Positions 6,028 through 12,416 of a stretch of DNA of 25,933 bases are shown here, one piece after another. The stretch spans positions 1 through 25,933 of IMG/VR virus record IMGVR_UViG_3300047333_000138, one strand, 5' to 3'. Source of the stretch: a virus. The notes under the pieces were generated by a model, which had not been told where the DNA came from, did not search any database, and saw only the letters and a list, made by a program, of their open reading frames with translations. Position numbers and translations under genes: made by a program. Every line of letters starts with the position of its first letter. Within the stretch, counting starts at the first letter, position 1.

Positions 6028-6895
6028 CCACCACTCCTCCTCCCTCGTCAAACTCCTCCTCCTCGGCGACGCCAAAACCGGCAAAACCACCGCCCTCGCC
6101 TCCCTCGTCTCCGCCGGCTACCTCCTCCGCATCCTAGACTTCGACAACCTCCTCGACGGGTTCGCCGAACGAGTCCGCGATGAATGCCCCTCCCGCCTCG
6201 ACAGCGTCGAATACCGTTCCCTCCGCGACGCCTACAAAGGCACCGCCGCCGGCACCACAATCGACGGCAAGCCCCGCGCCTGGATCGACTCCCTCAAAAT
6301 GCTCAATCGCTGGCAATACGACGACATCGACCTCGGCATCCCCGCCCAGTGGGGGCCCGAAACCATCCTCGTCATCGACTCCCTCTCCCGCTGGTGCGAC
6401 GCTGCCTACGACTTCCACGAAGCTATGACCCCCAAAGGTCGCTCCGGCGATGCCGACGGCCGCGCCATCTATGGCAACGCCCAGGACGATGTTGAAAAAC
6501 AACTCGCCAACCTCACCTCCCCCAGCTTCGCCACCAACGTCATCGTCATCTGCCACGGCAACTACATGACCCAGCCCGACGGCACCACCAAAATCTTCCC
6601 CCAAGGCGTAGGCCAAAAACTCTCGCCCAAGATCCCCCAATACTTCCCCAACTACATCCGCATGACCAAGCGCGGCGAGAAGCGCACCCTCCAACTCCAC
6701 TCCGACGCGATGATCGACCTCGCCACGTCCAAACCCAAAGCCTTCGCCGGTCGCGATCTCGACGCCGCCACAGGCCTTGCAGAATTCTTCCGGGTACTCA
6801 GGGACTCCCCCGCGAAGATTGAGGAAGGGCACATCGCCCCCATCGGGCCCAACCCCCCGCCTCACCCAAAGTCCCTAACCCTCCGCAGAGTATAA
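6011..6895 (+). CDS. Sak4-like RecA-fold ATPase (phage nucleotide-binding/recombination protein)
   Basis: I start at the ATG at 6011 (294 residues). The frame is open further upstream, but that part is low-complexity read-through of the coiled-coil gene. Residues 19-26 (GDAKTGKT) are the Walker A motif, residues 118-124 (TILVIDS) are Walker B with D123, and the strand NVIVICHGN around H182 is in the sensor position. Length and motif spacing match the Sak4/AAA_24 group of phage single-strand annealing ATPases, RecA-fold proteins that act on ssDNA together with an SSB. The Cas4-like nuclease upstream and the SSB-like gene downstream are typical partners. A role in homologous recombination-dependent replication is inferred. 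Confidence 0.82.
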   Translation: MPSLANHHSSSLVKLLLLGDAKTGKTTALASLVSAGYLLRILDFDNLLDGFAERVRDECPSRLDSVEYRSLRDAYKGTAAGTTIDGKPRAWIDSLKMLNRWQYDDIDLGIPAQWGPETILVIDSLSRWCDAAYDFHEAMTPKGRSGDADGRAIYGNAQDDVEKQLANLTSPSFATNVIVICHGNYMTQPDGTTKIFPQGVGQKLSPKIPQYFPNYIRMTKRGEKRTLQLHSDAMIDLATSKPKAFAGRDLDAATGLAEFFRVLRDSPAKIEEGHIAPIGPNPPPHPKSLTLRRV

Positions 6896-6900
6896 TCCGA

Positions 6901-7104
6901 ATGGAATACAACAACCATCCCCATCCAATACCCATTAACCAACCCAAACCTGCCGCCGTCCCCATCTCCATCGACAACATCTTCCAATACCGCATCGCCT
7001 TGGAGCAAATCAAAGACCGTTCCCCAGAAATGAAAGGCGCCCTCCTCAACCTCGACACCATCATCCACAACTTCACCAAATCCCTCAACTTCGGAGCCAA
7101 GTAA
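6901..7104 (+). CDS. Small hypothetical protein (67 aa)
   Basis: ATG at 6901 follows the ATPase stop by 5 bases, with GCAGAG as a weak ribosome binding site. The N-terminus is Pro/His-rich (HPHPIPINQPKP); residues 25-62 are helical (IFQYRIALEQIKDRSPEMKG). It sits between the Sak4-like ATPase and the SSB-like gene, so a recombination accessory role is possible but unproven. TATAAT occurs at 6891-6896 just before the ATG; it overlaps the stop codon and has no clear -35 partner. Confidence 0.55.
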   Translation: MEYNNHPHPIPINQPKPAAVPISIDNIFQYRIALEQIKDRSPEMKGALLNLDTIIHNFTKSLNFGAK

Positions 7105-7109
7105 CCACC

Positions 7110-7556
7110 ATGTCCACCACCCCCCACTTCGCCTCCATCCTCGACGAAGCCCCGACCGAGGTTGTCTTCCCGCCCCCGCTTCCGGTCGGCACCTACCTCT
7201 GCACCGTCGGGCAACACGCTGAAACCCCCAAGTCCAAGGCCGGCAACACCGGGATCAAATTTCCCCTCCGCCCCATCGCCGCCATGGAAGACGTCGACGA
7301 GGAAGCCCTCAACGAGATCGGCGGATTGGAAGGCAAGTCCCTCTCCATCACCTTCTGGCTCACGCCCGACTCCATCACCTTCCTCGACCAATTCCACCGA
7401 GACTGCGGTATCGACCTCTCCGAACCCGTCTCTCGCCGAGTCCGCAACCAGGAGGTTGTCAACTCCCAGGTCCTGGCTGTGGTCACCCATCGCATGAGCG
7501 ACGACAACACCCGCGAATTCGCCGAAGTCAAGCGAACCGCGAGAGTGGAGGATTAA
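7110..7556 (+). CDS. Probable phage ssDNA-binding protein (Sak4-associated type)
   Basis: The 148-residue product has the layout of uncharacterised phage proteins that accompany Sak4-type ATPases and DUF669-like SSBs. PLPVGTYLCTVGQHAETPKS is a first beta-hairpin with a basic loop, an acidic insert (residues 58-70) follows, then SLSITFWLTPDSITFLDQF and a C-terminal beta segment (VLAVVTHRMSDDNTREFAEV). An OB-like or SSB role is inferred from gene order and this pattern, not from a diagnostic motif. CGGAG upstream serves as ribosome binding site. It is the last gene before a strong terminator, so the recombination operon likely ends here. Confidence 0.55.
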   Translation: MSTTPHFASILDEAPTEVVFPPPLPVGTYLCTVGQHAETPKSKAGNTGIKFPLRPIAAMEDVDEEALNEIGGLEGKSLSITFWLTPDSITFLDQFHRDCGIDLSEPVSRRVRNQEVVNSQVLAVVTHRMSDDNTREFAEVKRTARVED

Positions 7557-7560
7557 TCAC

Positions 7561-7597
7561 AATATGGGGGTGTGATATTCCACACCCCCATATTTTT
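7561..7597 (+). terminator. Rho-independent terminator
   Basis: AATATGGGGGTGTG (7561-7574) and CACACCCCCATATT (7581-7594) form a perfect 14-bp stem around the loop ATATTC. The descending arm runs into five T residues (7593-7597). The element fills the gap between the SSB-like gene and the next ATG and is the clearest terminator in the window. Because the structure is symmetric with an A-rich 5' flank (AATA), weak activity on the minus strand is also possible. Confidence 0.88.
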
Positions 7598-7610
7598 GTG
7601 GAGAGAATCC

Positions 7611-7925
7611 ATGCCAGAATCCCACGAAACAATTCCAGAGCCGAAGATCTTCCCCGGCTCCCCCACCAAGCCCACTCCCAGGGAACTAATCGCCGAACGC
7701 GGCAAGACCCACGGCGACTACACCCTCCACGCCGAGATAACCCAAGCCATCAAACGTGTTATGTACGAACGGTCCACAAAGACACTTACCGCTCCCCAAC
7801 TCGAGTCCCTCGACATGATCGCCCACAAAATCGGCCGCATCCTCGCTGGCGATCCGGACTTTCGCGACCACTGGGCCGACATTGCCGGCTATGCCCAGCT
7901 AGTCGCAGATAGGTGCAGCAAATGA
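7611..7925 (+). CDS. DUF6378-like phage protein (104 aa)
   Basis: ATG at 7611 has GGAGAG at good spacing; a GTG at 7572 in the same frame lies within the terminator and is not used. The sequence matches what I know of the DUF6378 family: LIAERGKTHGDYTLHAEITQ, then LESLDMIAHKIGRILAGDPD, then FRDHWADIAGYAQLVADR. The helical layout and conserved Glu/Asp residues recall all-alpha NTP pyrophosphatases (MazG-like), but catalytic activity is not established. It is the first gene after the terminator and so may lead the replication transcript. It overlaps the next mini-gene by ATGA. Confidence 0.7.
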   Translation: MPESHETIPEPKIFPGSPTKPTPRELIAERGKTHGDYTLHAEITQAIKRVMYERSTKTLTAPQLESLDMIAHKIGRILAGDPDFRDHWADIAGYAQLVADRCSK

Positions 7926-8035
7926 CCCTAGCCTTCTATTGGTTCCCCATCAACTGGGGCGGAACTTTCTTCGCTTTCTACACCAACGGCCAGATCACGG
8001 CCATAATCTGCGAATGTGGAGACCCGTTTCCATGA
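7922..8035 (+). CDS. Mini-gene, 37-aa hydrophobic peptide
   Basis: A 38-codon frame begins in an ATGA overlap with the DUF6378-like gene and ends in an ATGA overlap with the UDG-exonuclease gene. This double coupling is the main argument that it is real. The peptide starts MTLAFYWFPINWGGTFFAFY, very rich in aromatic residues, and ends with C-E-C-G-D-P. It could be a membrane-associated micropeptide or simply a translation bridge to the next gene. No homologue is recognised. Confidence 0.5.
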   Translation: MTLAFYWFPINWGGTFFAFYTNGQITAIICECGDPFP

Positions 8036-9162
8036 CCCCCCTCTTCCTCCTCGCCGAAGCCCGTGGCGAAGCCGAAGCCCGCCATTCCTCCACCCTCATC
8101 GGTGCCTCGGGTATCGAACTCCTCCGCATGATGGGGGAGGCCCAGCTAATCGACCTCTCCCCAGTCGATCACGGCCTAATCGACCTCTACTACCGCACCA
8201 ACGACAATCGCCACATCATCGCCATCTGGGCCAACCACCCCGAAGTTCACCGCACCAACGTATTCAACATCCACCCGCCTGGCAACAATCTCGCCCACTT
8301 CCTCGGAGCCAAATCTGATGCTATCCCCGGCTACCCAGCGCTTAAGCTCACTATCAACAAATCCGGCCCCAGACCTGCTGGTAACTTCGTGCGTGCCGAA
8401 TTCGCCCCCGAACTCGACAAACTTGGAGATGAGCTTATTAAACACAACCCCAATCTTGTTATCTGCCTGGGTAATGTTGCTCTCTGGGCTCTTACTGGCT
8501 CGACTGGGATTGCTAAACTGCGGGGTACTACTTTATTGTCTACCCATACTGCTGCTGATTTCAAGCTTCTCCCTACCTACCATCCTTCCGCTGTACTTCG
8601 CAACTACGATCTGCGCCCAACCGTAATCGCCGACTTCATGAAAGCCAAGCGAGAATCCACCCATGCCGATATCCACCGACCTCCCCGCCAAATATGGATC
8701 GAACCGTCGATCGAAGATATTCACCACTTCATCGCCACCCATATCCTCAGATGCCCACTCCTTTCAGTCGACATTGAAACGTCTGCAGATCGAATTACGT
8801 GCATTGGCTTCGCTCCCCGAGCCGACCTTGCGATCGTTATACCATTCGATGACGCCCGCCGAGCAGATAACAACTACTGGCCGACTGCTCACGATGAACG
8901 ATCAGCTTGGCGCGCTATCCGTGACGTGCTTGAGGATCCATCAATCCCAAAGCTGTTCCAAAACGGAGCCTACGACATCGCCTTCCTCTGGCGATCAATG
9001 AAGATCAAAGTGCTGGGCGCCGCCCACGACACCATGCTACTCCACCACGCTCTCCAGCCCGAGTCCCTAAAAAGCCTCGGCTACTTAGGTTCCATCTACT
9101 CTGATGAAGGCAGCTGGAAACACATGCGCAAGCGAGAGAAGACAATCAAGAGGGATAACTAA
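8032..9162 (+). CDS. UDG-superfamily domain fused to Pol I-type 3'-5' exonuclease (N-terminal part of split DNA polymerase)
   Basis: I start at the ATG at 8032, overlapping the mini-gene by ATGA; 376 residues. Residues 1-205 read as a uracil-DNA glycosylase superfamily fold: FLLAEARGEAEARH (equivalent to GEAPGxxE), GASGIELLRMM, VFNIHPPGNN, NLVICLGNVALWAL, KLRGTTLL and H184-P-S-A-V-L-R. Residues 240-376 are a DnaQ-like exonuclease of DNA polymerase I: Exo I D247-I-E249, Exo II N311-x3-D315 (LFQNGAYDIAFL), then AHDTMLLHHALQPESLKSLG. The protein stops at KTIKRDN, before any Exo III motif; that motif (YNGLD) is at the start of the polymerase gene at 9426. The two proteins probably act together at the fork, proofreading and possibly removing or sensing uracil. 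Confidence 0.82.
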   Translation: MTPLFLLAEARGEAEARHSSTLIGASGIELLRMMGEAQLIDLSPVDHGLIDLYYRTNDNRHIIAIWANHPEVHRTNVFNIHPPGNNLAHFLGAKSDAIPGYPALKLTINKSGPRPAGNFVRAEFAPELDKLGDELIKHNPNLVICLGNVALWALTGSTGIAKLRGTTLLSTHTAADFKLLPTYHPSAVLRNYDLRPTVIADFMKAKRESTHADIHRPPRQIWIEPSIEDIHHFIATHILRCPLLSVDIETSADRITCIGFAPRADLAIVIPFDDARRADNNYWPTAHDERSAWRAIRDVLEDPSIPKLFQNGAYDIAFLWRSMKIKVLGAAHDTMLLHHALQPESLKSLGYLGSIYSDEGSWKHMRKREKTIKRDN

Positions 9163-9163
9163 A

Positions 9164-9418
9164 ATGGAACCCAAATACAAGCCAGGCGCATTCTACTGGG
9201 TTAAACCTGTCTTCGATGTAGACTTTACCCCGCCAGGATCGCCCGATGCCGATTTTGATACTCGTTACAACCATTGGAGACAACAAGAACAGCCCGCAAG
9301 ATTCGAAGGGTATTCTGAAACAGGAGAGGAGATTTGGATTTATTTAGGGGTAGATGACCCCCACCCATGGCCAGTTTGCTGGGTGGGGGATGAAATTACC
9401 AAAGGAGACCACCGGTGA
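9164..9418 (+). CDS. 84-aa protein inserted between exonuclease and polymerase genes
   Basis: The ATG at 9164 follows the exonuclease stop by one base (TAAaATG). The product is acidic and Trp/Tyr-rich: FYWVKPVFDVDFTPPGSPDA early, an NHWRQQEQPARFEGY middle, then EEIWIYLGVDDPHPWPVCWV. This Trp-rich beta pattern resembles small uncharacterised phage cargo proteins. It carries no HNH, GIY-YIG or LAGLIDADG endonuclease motif. The DNA is less C-rich than its neighbours, suggesting separate acquisition. Its stop overlaps a GTG in the arrangement GTGA at 9415-9418. Function unknown; it may be a cargo gene or a factor bridging the two polymerase halves. Confidence 0.65.
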   Translation: MEPKYKPGAFYWVKPVFDVDFTPPGSPDADFDTRYNHWRQQEQPARFEGYSETGEEIWIYLGVDDPHPWPVCWVGDEITKGDHR

Positions 9419-9429
9419 TCAAACTGTGA
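9415..9429 (+). other. Nested four-codon reading frame at the polymerase start
   Basis: AAAGGAG at 9401-9407 is ideally spaced for the GTG at 9415, but that frame reads only V-I-K-L before TGA (9427-9429). That TGA overlaps GTG 9426, the likely polymerase start. The result is two consecutive GTGA stop-start overlaps. It may act as a reinitiation relay, or it may reflect a small indel that separated the ribosome binding site from the polymerase frame. Confidence 0.4.
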
Positions 9430-10928
9430 AAATCATCTCCACCCACCTCGACGACCCAGCCCAATACACCGACTTCGAGCGTGATCAAATCTACAACGGC
9501 CTCGACGTATGTGTAACCCAGGACGTGTTCAATGCCACCCATCCCCAACTCGACCCCATCACCGCCGCCACCTACACCTTCTCCCGAGCTCTTCAAGGCC
9601 CTGTTCTGGATATGCGTTGTCGCGGCGTGCTTGTTGATCTGGTTCGTCGTGGTGAAGTTATCGATGAGCTCTGCGACAGCATTGATCATATAGAACAGCA
9701 ACTCAACCGCATCATCTACAACGGCGTTGGAATGTCCGGCGATTTCAACTGGCGATCCAACGCCGATCTGCAGCGCCTATTCTACACCGAGCTAGGCATC
9801 TCCCCCATCACCAAACAAGGCCGACCCACTACCGACCGCAACGCTCGGGAGAAACTCGCCGCCTACCCCATCGCCACCCAGCTAATCCACCACATCAACG
9901 CCCTCACCGAACTTGGAGATAAACTCAGTGTCCTACGAACAGCGATTGATCCCGACGGCCGAATACGAACAAGCTATAACATTGCTGGGACAAGTACAGG
10001 CCGCTTTAGCAGTTCCCTATCAGAGTTCGGGACAGGGGGAAACTTACAAAATGTTGAAGAATCCCTACGATCTATATTCATCGCTGACCCAGGTTATAAA
10101 TTTGCTAAGTTCGACGCCAAGTCCGGCGAGTCCTTCTGCGTCGGCGCCATCGAATGGAACCTCTTCCGAGACGGAACTTACCTCGACGCATGTGAGACTG
10201 GAGACCCTCATACAGCGGTTGCAAGAATTGTCTGGCCGGAGTTGGACTGGACCGGAGACCTTAGCCGAGACAAGGCGACAGCTGAGAGACCTTATTATCG
10301 CCACCACAGCTATCGCTTTATGTGTAAAAAACTCGGGCACGGCTCAAATTATGGCGGCAAACCCTACACCCTCGCCCAGCAAACCCAACTCCCCATCGAC
10401 GTCGTCGCCGGATTCCAGCCCAAGTACTTTAACGCTTTTCCTGCACATCGCCGATGGCAAGCTCACGTCGAGCATACCCTCCGATCAATGGGGCATCTTA
10501 CGTCGCTTACTGGTCGGAAGCGATGGTTCCTCGGCCGACGTTCTGATCCAAGCACCCTTCGTGAAGCGATCGCCTATGATCCTCAGTGTTCCCTTGCGGA
10601 TATTGTAAACTCCGCGATGCTGAAAATCTGGCGGATGGGGATCGCCACAGTCATGATGCAAGACCACGATGCGATCACGTTCATGTACAAGGAATCCGAT
10701 GAAGAACGAATCATTCCCATCCTTCTCCGGGAATTGGAGGTCCCCATCCCATTGGCAGATGGACGGGTCCTCAGAATCCCTTATGATGCGGAGGTTGGAT
10801 GGAACAAAGGCCACGTATCATCCAGCAATCCTGACGGGCTTATCCCTTACCGAGGCCACGACCCCCGCCGTCGCCACCCAATCCGCAATCTCCTAGACAA
10901 CCTTGTCGCCAGCCATAAGGTATCATAA
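9426..10928 (+). CDS. Family A DNA polymerase, polymerase domain (C-terminal part of split enzyme)
   Basis: About 500 residues counted from GTG 9426; ATGs at 9390 and 9354 are alternatives but would only add sequence overlapping the previous gene. Near the N-terminus is YNGLDVCVT (Y23, D27), the Exo III signature of Pol I exonucleases, whose Exo I and II lie on the gene at 8032. Polymerase motifs follow: GTSTGRFSSSLSEFGTGGNL, motif A KFAKFDAKSGESF (D230, E235), motif B RFMCKKLGHGSNYGG (R297, N308, Y309), an SLADIVNSAMLKIW helix, and motif C MMQDHDAITF (H414, D415). These are the catalytic residues of the replicative phage PolA type. No 5'-nuclease domain is present. A 231-residue second frame overlaps part of this gene and is treated as a shadow. 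Confidence 0.88.
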   Translation: MKIISTHLDDPAQYTDFERDQIYNGLDVCVTQDVFNATHPQLDPITAATYTFSRALQGPVLDMRCRGVLVDLVRRGEVIDELCDSIDHIEQQLNRIIYNGVGMSGDFNWRSNADLQRLFYTELGISPITKQGRPTTDRNAREKLAAYPIATQLIHHINALTELGDKLSVLRTAIDPDGRIRTSYNIAGTSTGRFSSSLSEFGTGGNLQNVEESLRSIFIADPGYKFAKFDAKSGESFCVGAIEWNLFRDGTYLDACETGDPHTAVARIVWPELDWTGDLSRDKATAERPYYRHHSYRFMCKKLGHGSNYGGKPYTLAQQTQLPIDVVAGFQPKYFNAFPAHRRWQAHVEHTLRSMGHLTSLTGRKRWFLGRRSDPSTLREAIAYDPQCSLADIVNSAMLKIWRMGIATVMMQDHDAITFMYKESDEERIIPILLRELEVPIPLADGRVLRIPYDAEVGWNKGHVSSSNPDGLIPYRGHDPRRRHPIRNLLDNLVASHKVS

Positions 10929-10929
10929 C

Positions 10930-12174
10930 ATGGGCTCCTCCCCCACCAACGGCGCCCGACATCTCCCCAACTGGATCGACGCATTTGTCTCCCACACCGA
11001 TAACCTCCACTCCCCCAAGCCGTTCCGTATCTGGTCGGCGATCACCACCATCGCGGCGGTGTTGGAACAAAAGGTCTGGATCCAAACTTCAACCCCAGTA
11101 TACCCCAACCTCTATGTCTTCATCGTCGGTCACCCATCCACCGGCAAGACCCGGGCCATTCGCGAGGCCCGAAAACTTGCCGCGGCCATGCCCGACCCCT
11201 TCATCACCCCCACCAGCATCACCTTCGCGGCGTTGGTGGACTTCCTCGCCGAGTCCAAGCGCACAATCATCCGCCAGCCCGAGGGGGAGATCATCTACAA
11301 CGCCGCCTTTATCTGCGCCGATGAGCTCGGGTCATTCATGCACAAATACGAGAAAGAAATGACCGATGGGCTTTCCTCCTTCTACGACCAAGACGCCTAT
11401 GGCCAGCGCCGGCGGACTGGCGATCTCAAGGTCAAACTCACCAGCCCATTAGTCAACATCCTCGCCGGGTCCACGCCCCAGAACCTGATGGACTTCATCC
11501 CCGAAAGCGCCTGGGGCCAGGGATTCACCTCTCGGCTGATCTTCGCCTTCTCGGACGAGCGGATCATCGGCGACGACTTCGCCAAATCCGCTGCCAACGA
11601 CCCGACCGAGCTAATCCATGACCTGAAACTAATAAACTCCCTCTATGGGGAGTTCCGCGTCACCGAATCATACCGTGATGCCGTTAACCAATGGCGGGCG
11701 CTAGGTGAACCTCCCGTCCCAAACCATCCCCGGCTGATCCACTACATCGGCAGAAGAAAGATGAACATCTACAAACTCTCCATGATCGCGTCCATCAACA
11801 AATCCTCCGGGCTTATCCTCACCGAAGCCGACTTCATGCAGGCCCTAGAATGGCTCGTCGCCGCCGAAACTAGCATGCCCGACATCTTCAAAGCCGGTGC
11901 AGTCAACGCCGACGGTATGGCCATGGATGAAATCCAACACTACGTCCGCGTCAACGACCTCGGCACCGGTGTGTCCGAACAGCGGATCGTCCACTTCGCT
12001 CGCAGCCATGTCCCACTCCATTCCATCCTCCGCATAATGGAAATCATGACCGGCTCAGGGATGCTTCGCCTGGTCCGTACCGAAAAACGAACCGGGGCGA
12101 GGTTCTTCTCCGCCACCCCGGTTGCGCCTACACCTCCGGAAGTTTCGCCCGAAGTAAAGTCTCTATTGCAGTGA
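10930..12174 (+). CDS. AAA+/P-loop ATPase, DUF3987-like phage replicative helicase candidate
   Basis: The 414-residue product starts at the ATG at 10930, one base after the polymerase stop; an earlier in-frame ATG at 10903 lies inside the polymerase gene. GHPSTGKT (67-74) is Walker A, AFICADELG with D131-E132 is Walker B, ILAGSTPQNL (178-186) is a sensor-1-like strand, and GFTSRLIF with R202 is a candidate arginine finger. The N-terminal LPNWIDAFVSHTDN and the WSAITTIAAVLEQKVW segment are typical of DUF3987-type phage proteins that accompany or replace primase-helicases. The C-terminal 90 residues look like a winged-helix domain (EQRIVHFARSHVPLHSILRI). A replicative helicase role next to the polymerase is inferred. 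Its 3' end overlaps a convergent gene by 47 bases. Confidence 0.75.
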   Translation: MGSSPTNGARHLPNWIDAFVSHTDNLHSPKPFRIWSAITTIAAVLEQKVWIQTSTPVYPNLYVFIVGHPSTGKTRAIREARKLAAAMPDPFITPTSITFAALVDFLAESKRTIIRQPEGEIIYNAAFICADELGSFMHKYEKEMTDGLSSFYDQDAYGQRRRTGDLKVKLTSPLVNILAGSTPQNLMDFIPESAWGQGFTSRLIFAFSDERIIGDDFAKSAANDPTELIHDLKLINSLYGEFRVTESYRDAVNQWRALGEPPVPNHPRLIHYIGRRKMNIYKLSMIASINKSSGLILTEADFMQALEWLVAAETSMPDIFKAGAVNADGMAMDEIQHYVRVNDLGTGVSEQRIVHFARSHVPLHSILRIMEIMTGSGMLRLVRTEKRTGARFFSATPVAPTPPEVSPEVKSLLQ

Positions 12175-12406
12175 TCCGCAGATTAGTCGCGGTGAGATCA
12201 GCCCGCAGGGAAATCAGCCGTTCCTCCATTCTGGCGTTGTCCACCACCAACTTCCCTAGTTCATGTACCTCCTCCTCAACTGCGGATAGCCGCTGCACTT
12301 GATACCCCAAACTAGTCCGCATTTGAACCACAACAACAAATGCCCCAATCATCATCGCCAGGACTTGAACTATAGTCCCATAGCTAATAGTCGGCTCAAG
12401 AGACAT
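12128..12406 (-). CDS. Single-TM coiled-coil protein, inner-membrane spanin candidate (92 aa)
   Basis: I use the ATG at 12406 (MSLEPTISYG), preceded by AAGGA, rather than the ATG at 12475, which lies in the upstream gene. Residues 11-28 are a clear transmembrane helix (TIVQVLAMMIGAFVVVVQM), followed by a charged helix of about 55 residues with heptad spacing (VEEEVHELGKLVV onward). One N-terminal membrane anchor plus a periplasmic coiled coil is the layout of i-spanins, and a lipoprotein lies two genes upstream. It could instead be a generic phage membrane protein. It is the last gene of the minus-strand unit and overlaps the convergent helicase gene. Confidence 0.6.
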   Translation of the reverse strand: MSLEPTISYGTIVQVLAMMIGAFVVVVQMRTSLGYQVQRLSAVEEEVHELGKLVVDNARMEERLISLRADLTATNLRITAIETLLRAKLPEV

Positions 12407-12416
12407 AGCGATATCC

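Noticed and set aside
6134-6865. A 243-residue minus-strand frame opposite the Sak4-like ATPase
   Set aside because: Its Gly/Val/Glu/Asp-rich composition is the mirror of C-ending codons in the true gene. The sense frame has Walker A and B motifs.
6891-6896. TATAAT as a sigma70 -10 box giving a leaderless transcript at 6901
   Set aside because: It overlaps the stop codon junction motif shared with other genes and has no convincing -35 element at the right spacing.
9163-9425. Group I intron or intein explaining the polymerase split
   Set aside because: The interval is almost entirely coding for the 84-residue protein. I see no homing endonuclease motif, and no splice-site Cys/Ser...His-Asn pattern flanks the split. 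A covariance search would be needed to exclude an intron completely.
9913-10608. A 231-residue plus-strand frame overlapping the polymerase domain
   Set aside because: It is Ser/Pro/Thr-rich in its second half, has no motif, and lies entirely within the polymerase frame that carries motifs A, B and C. Its length is probably a by-product of codon bias.
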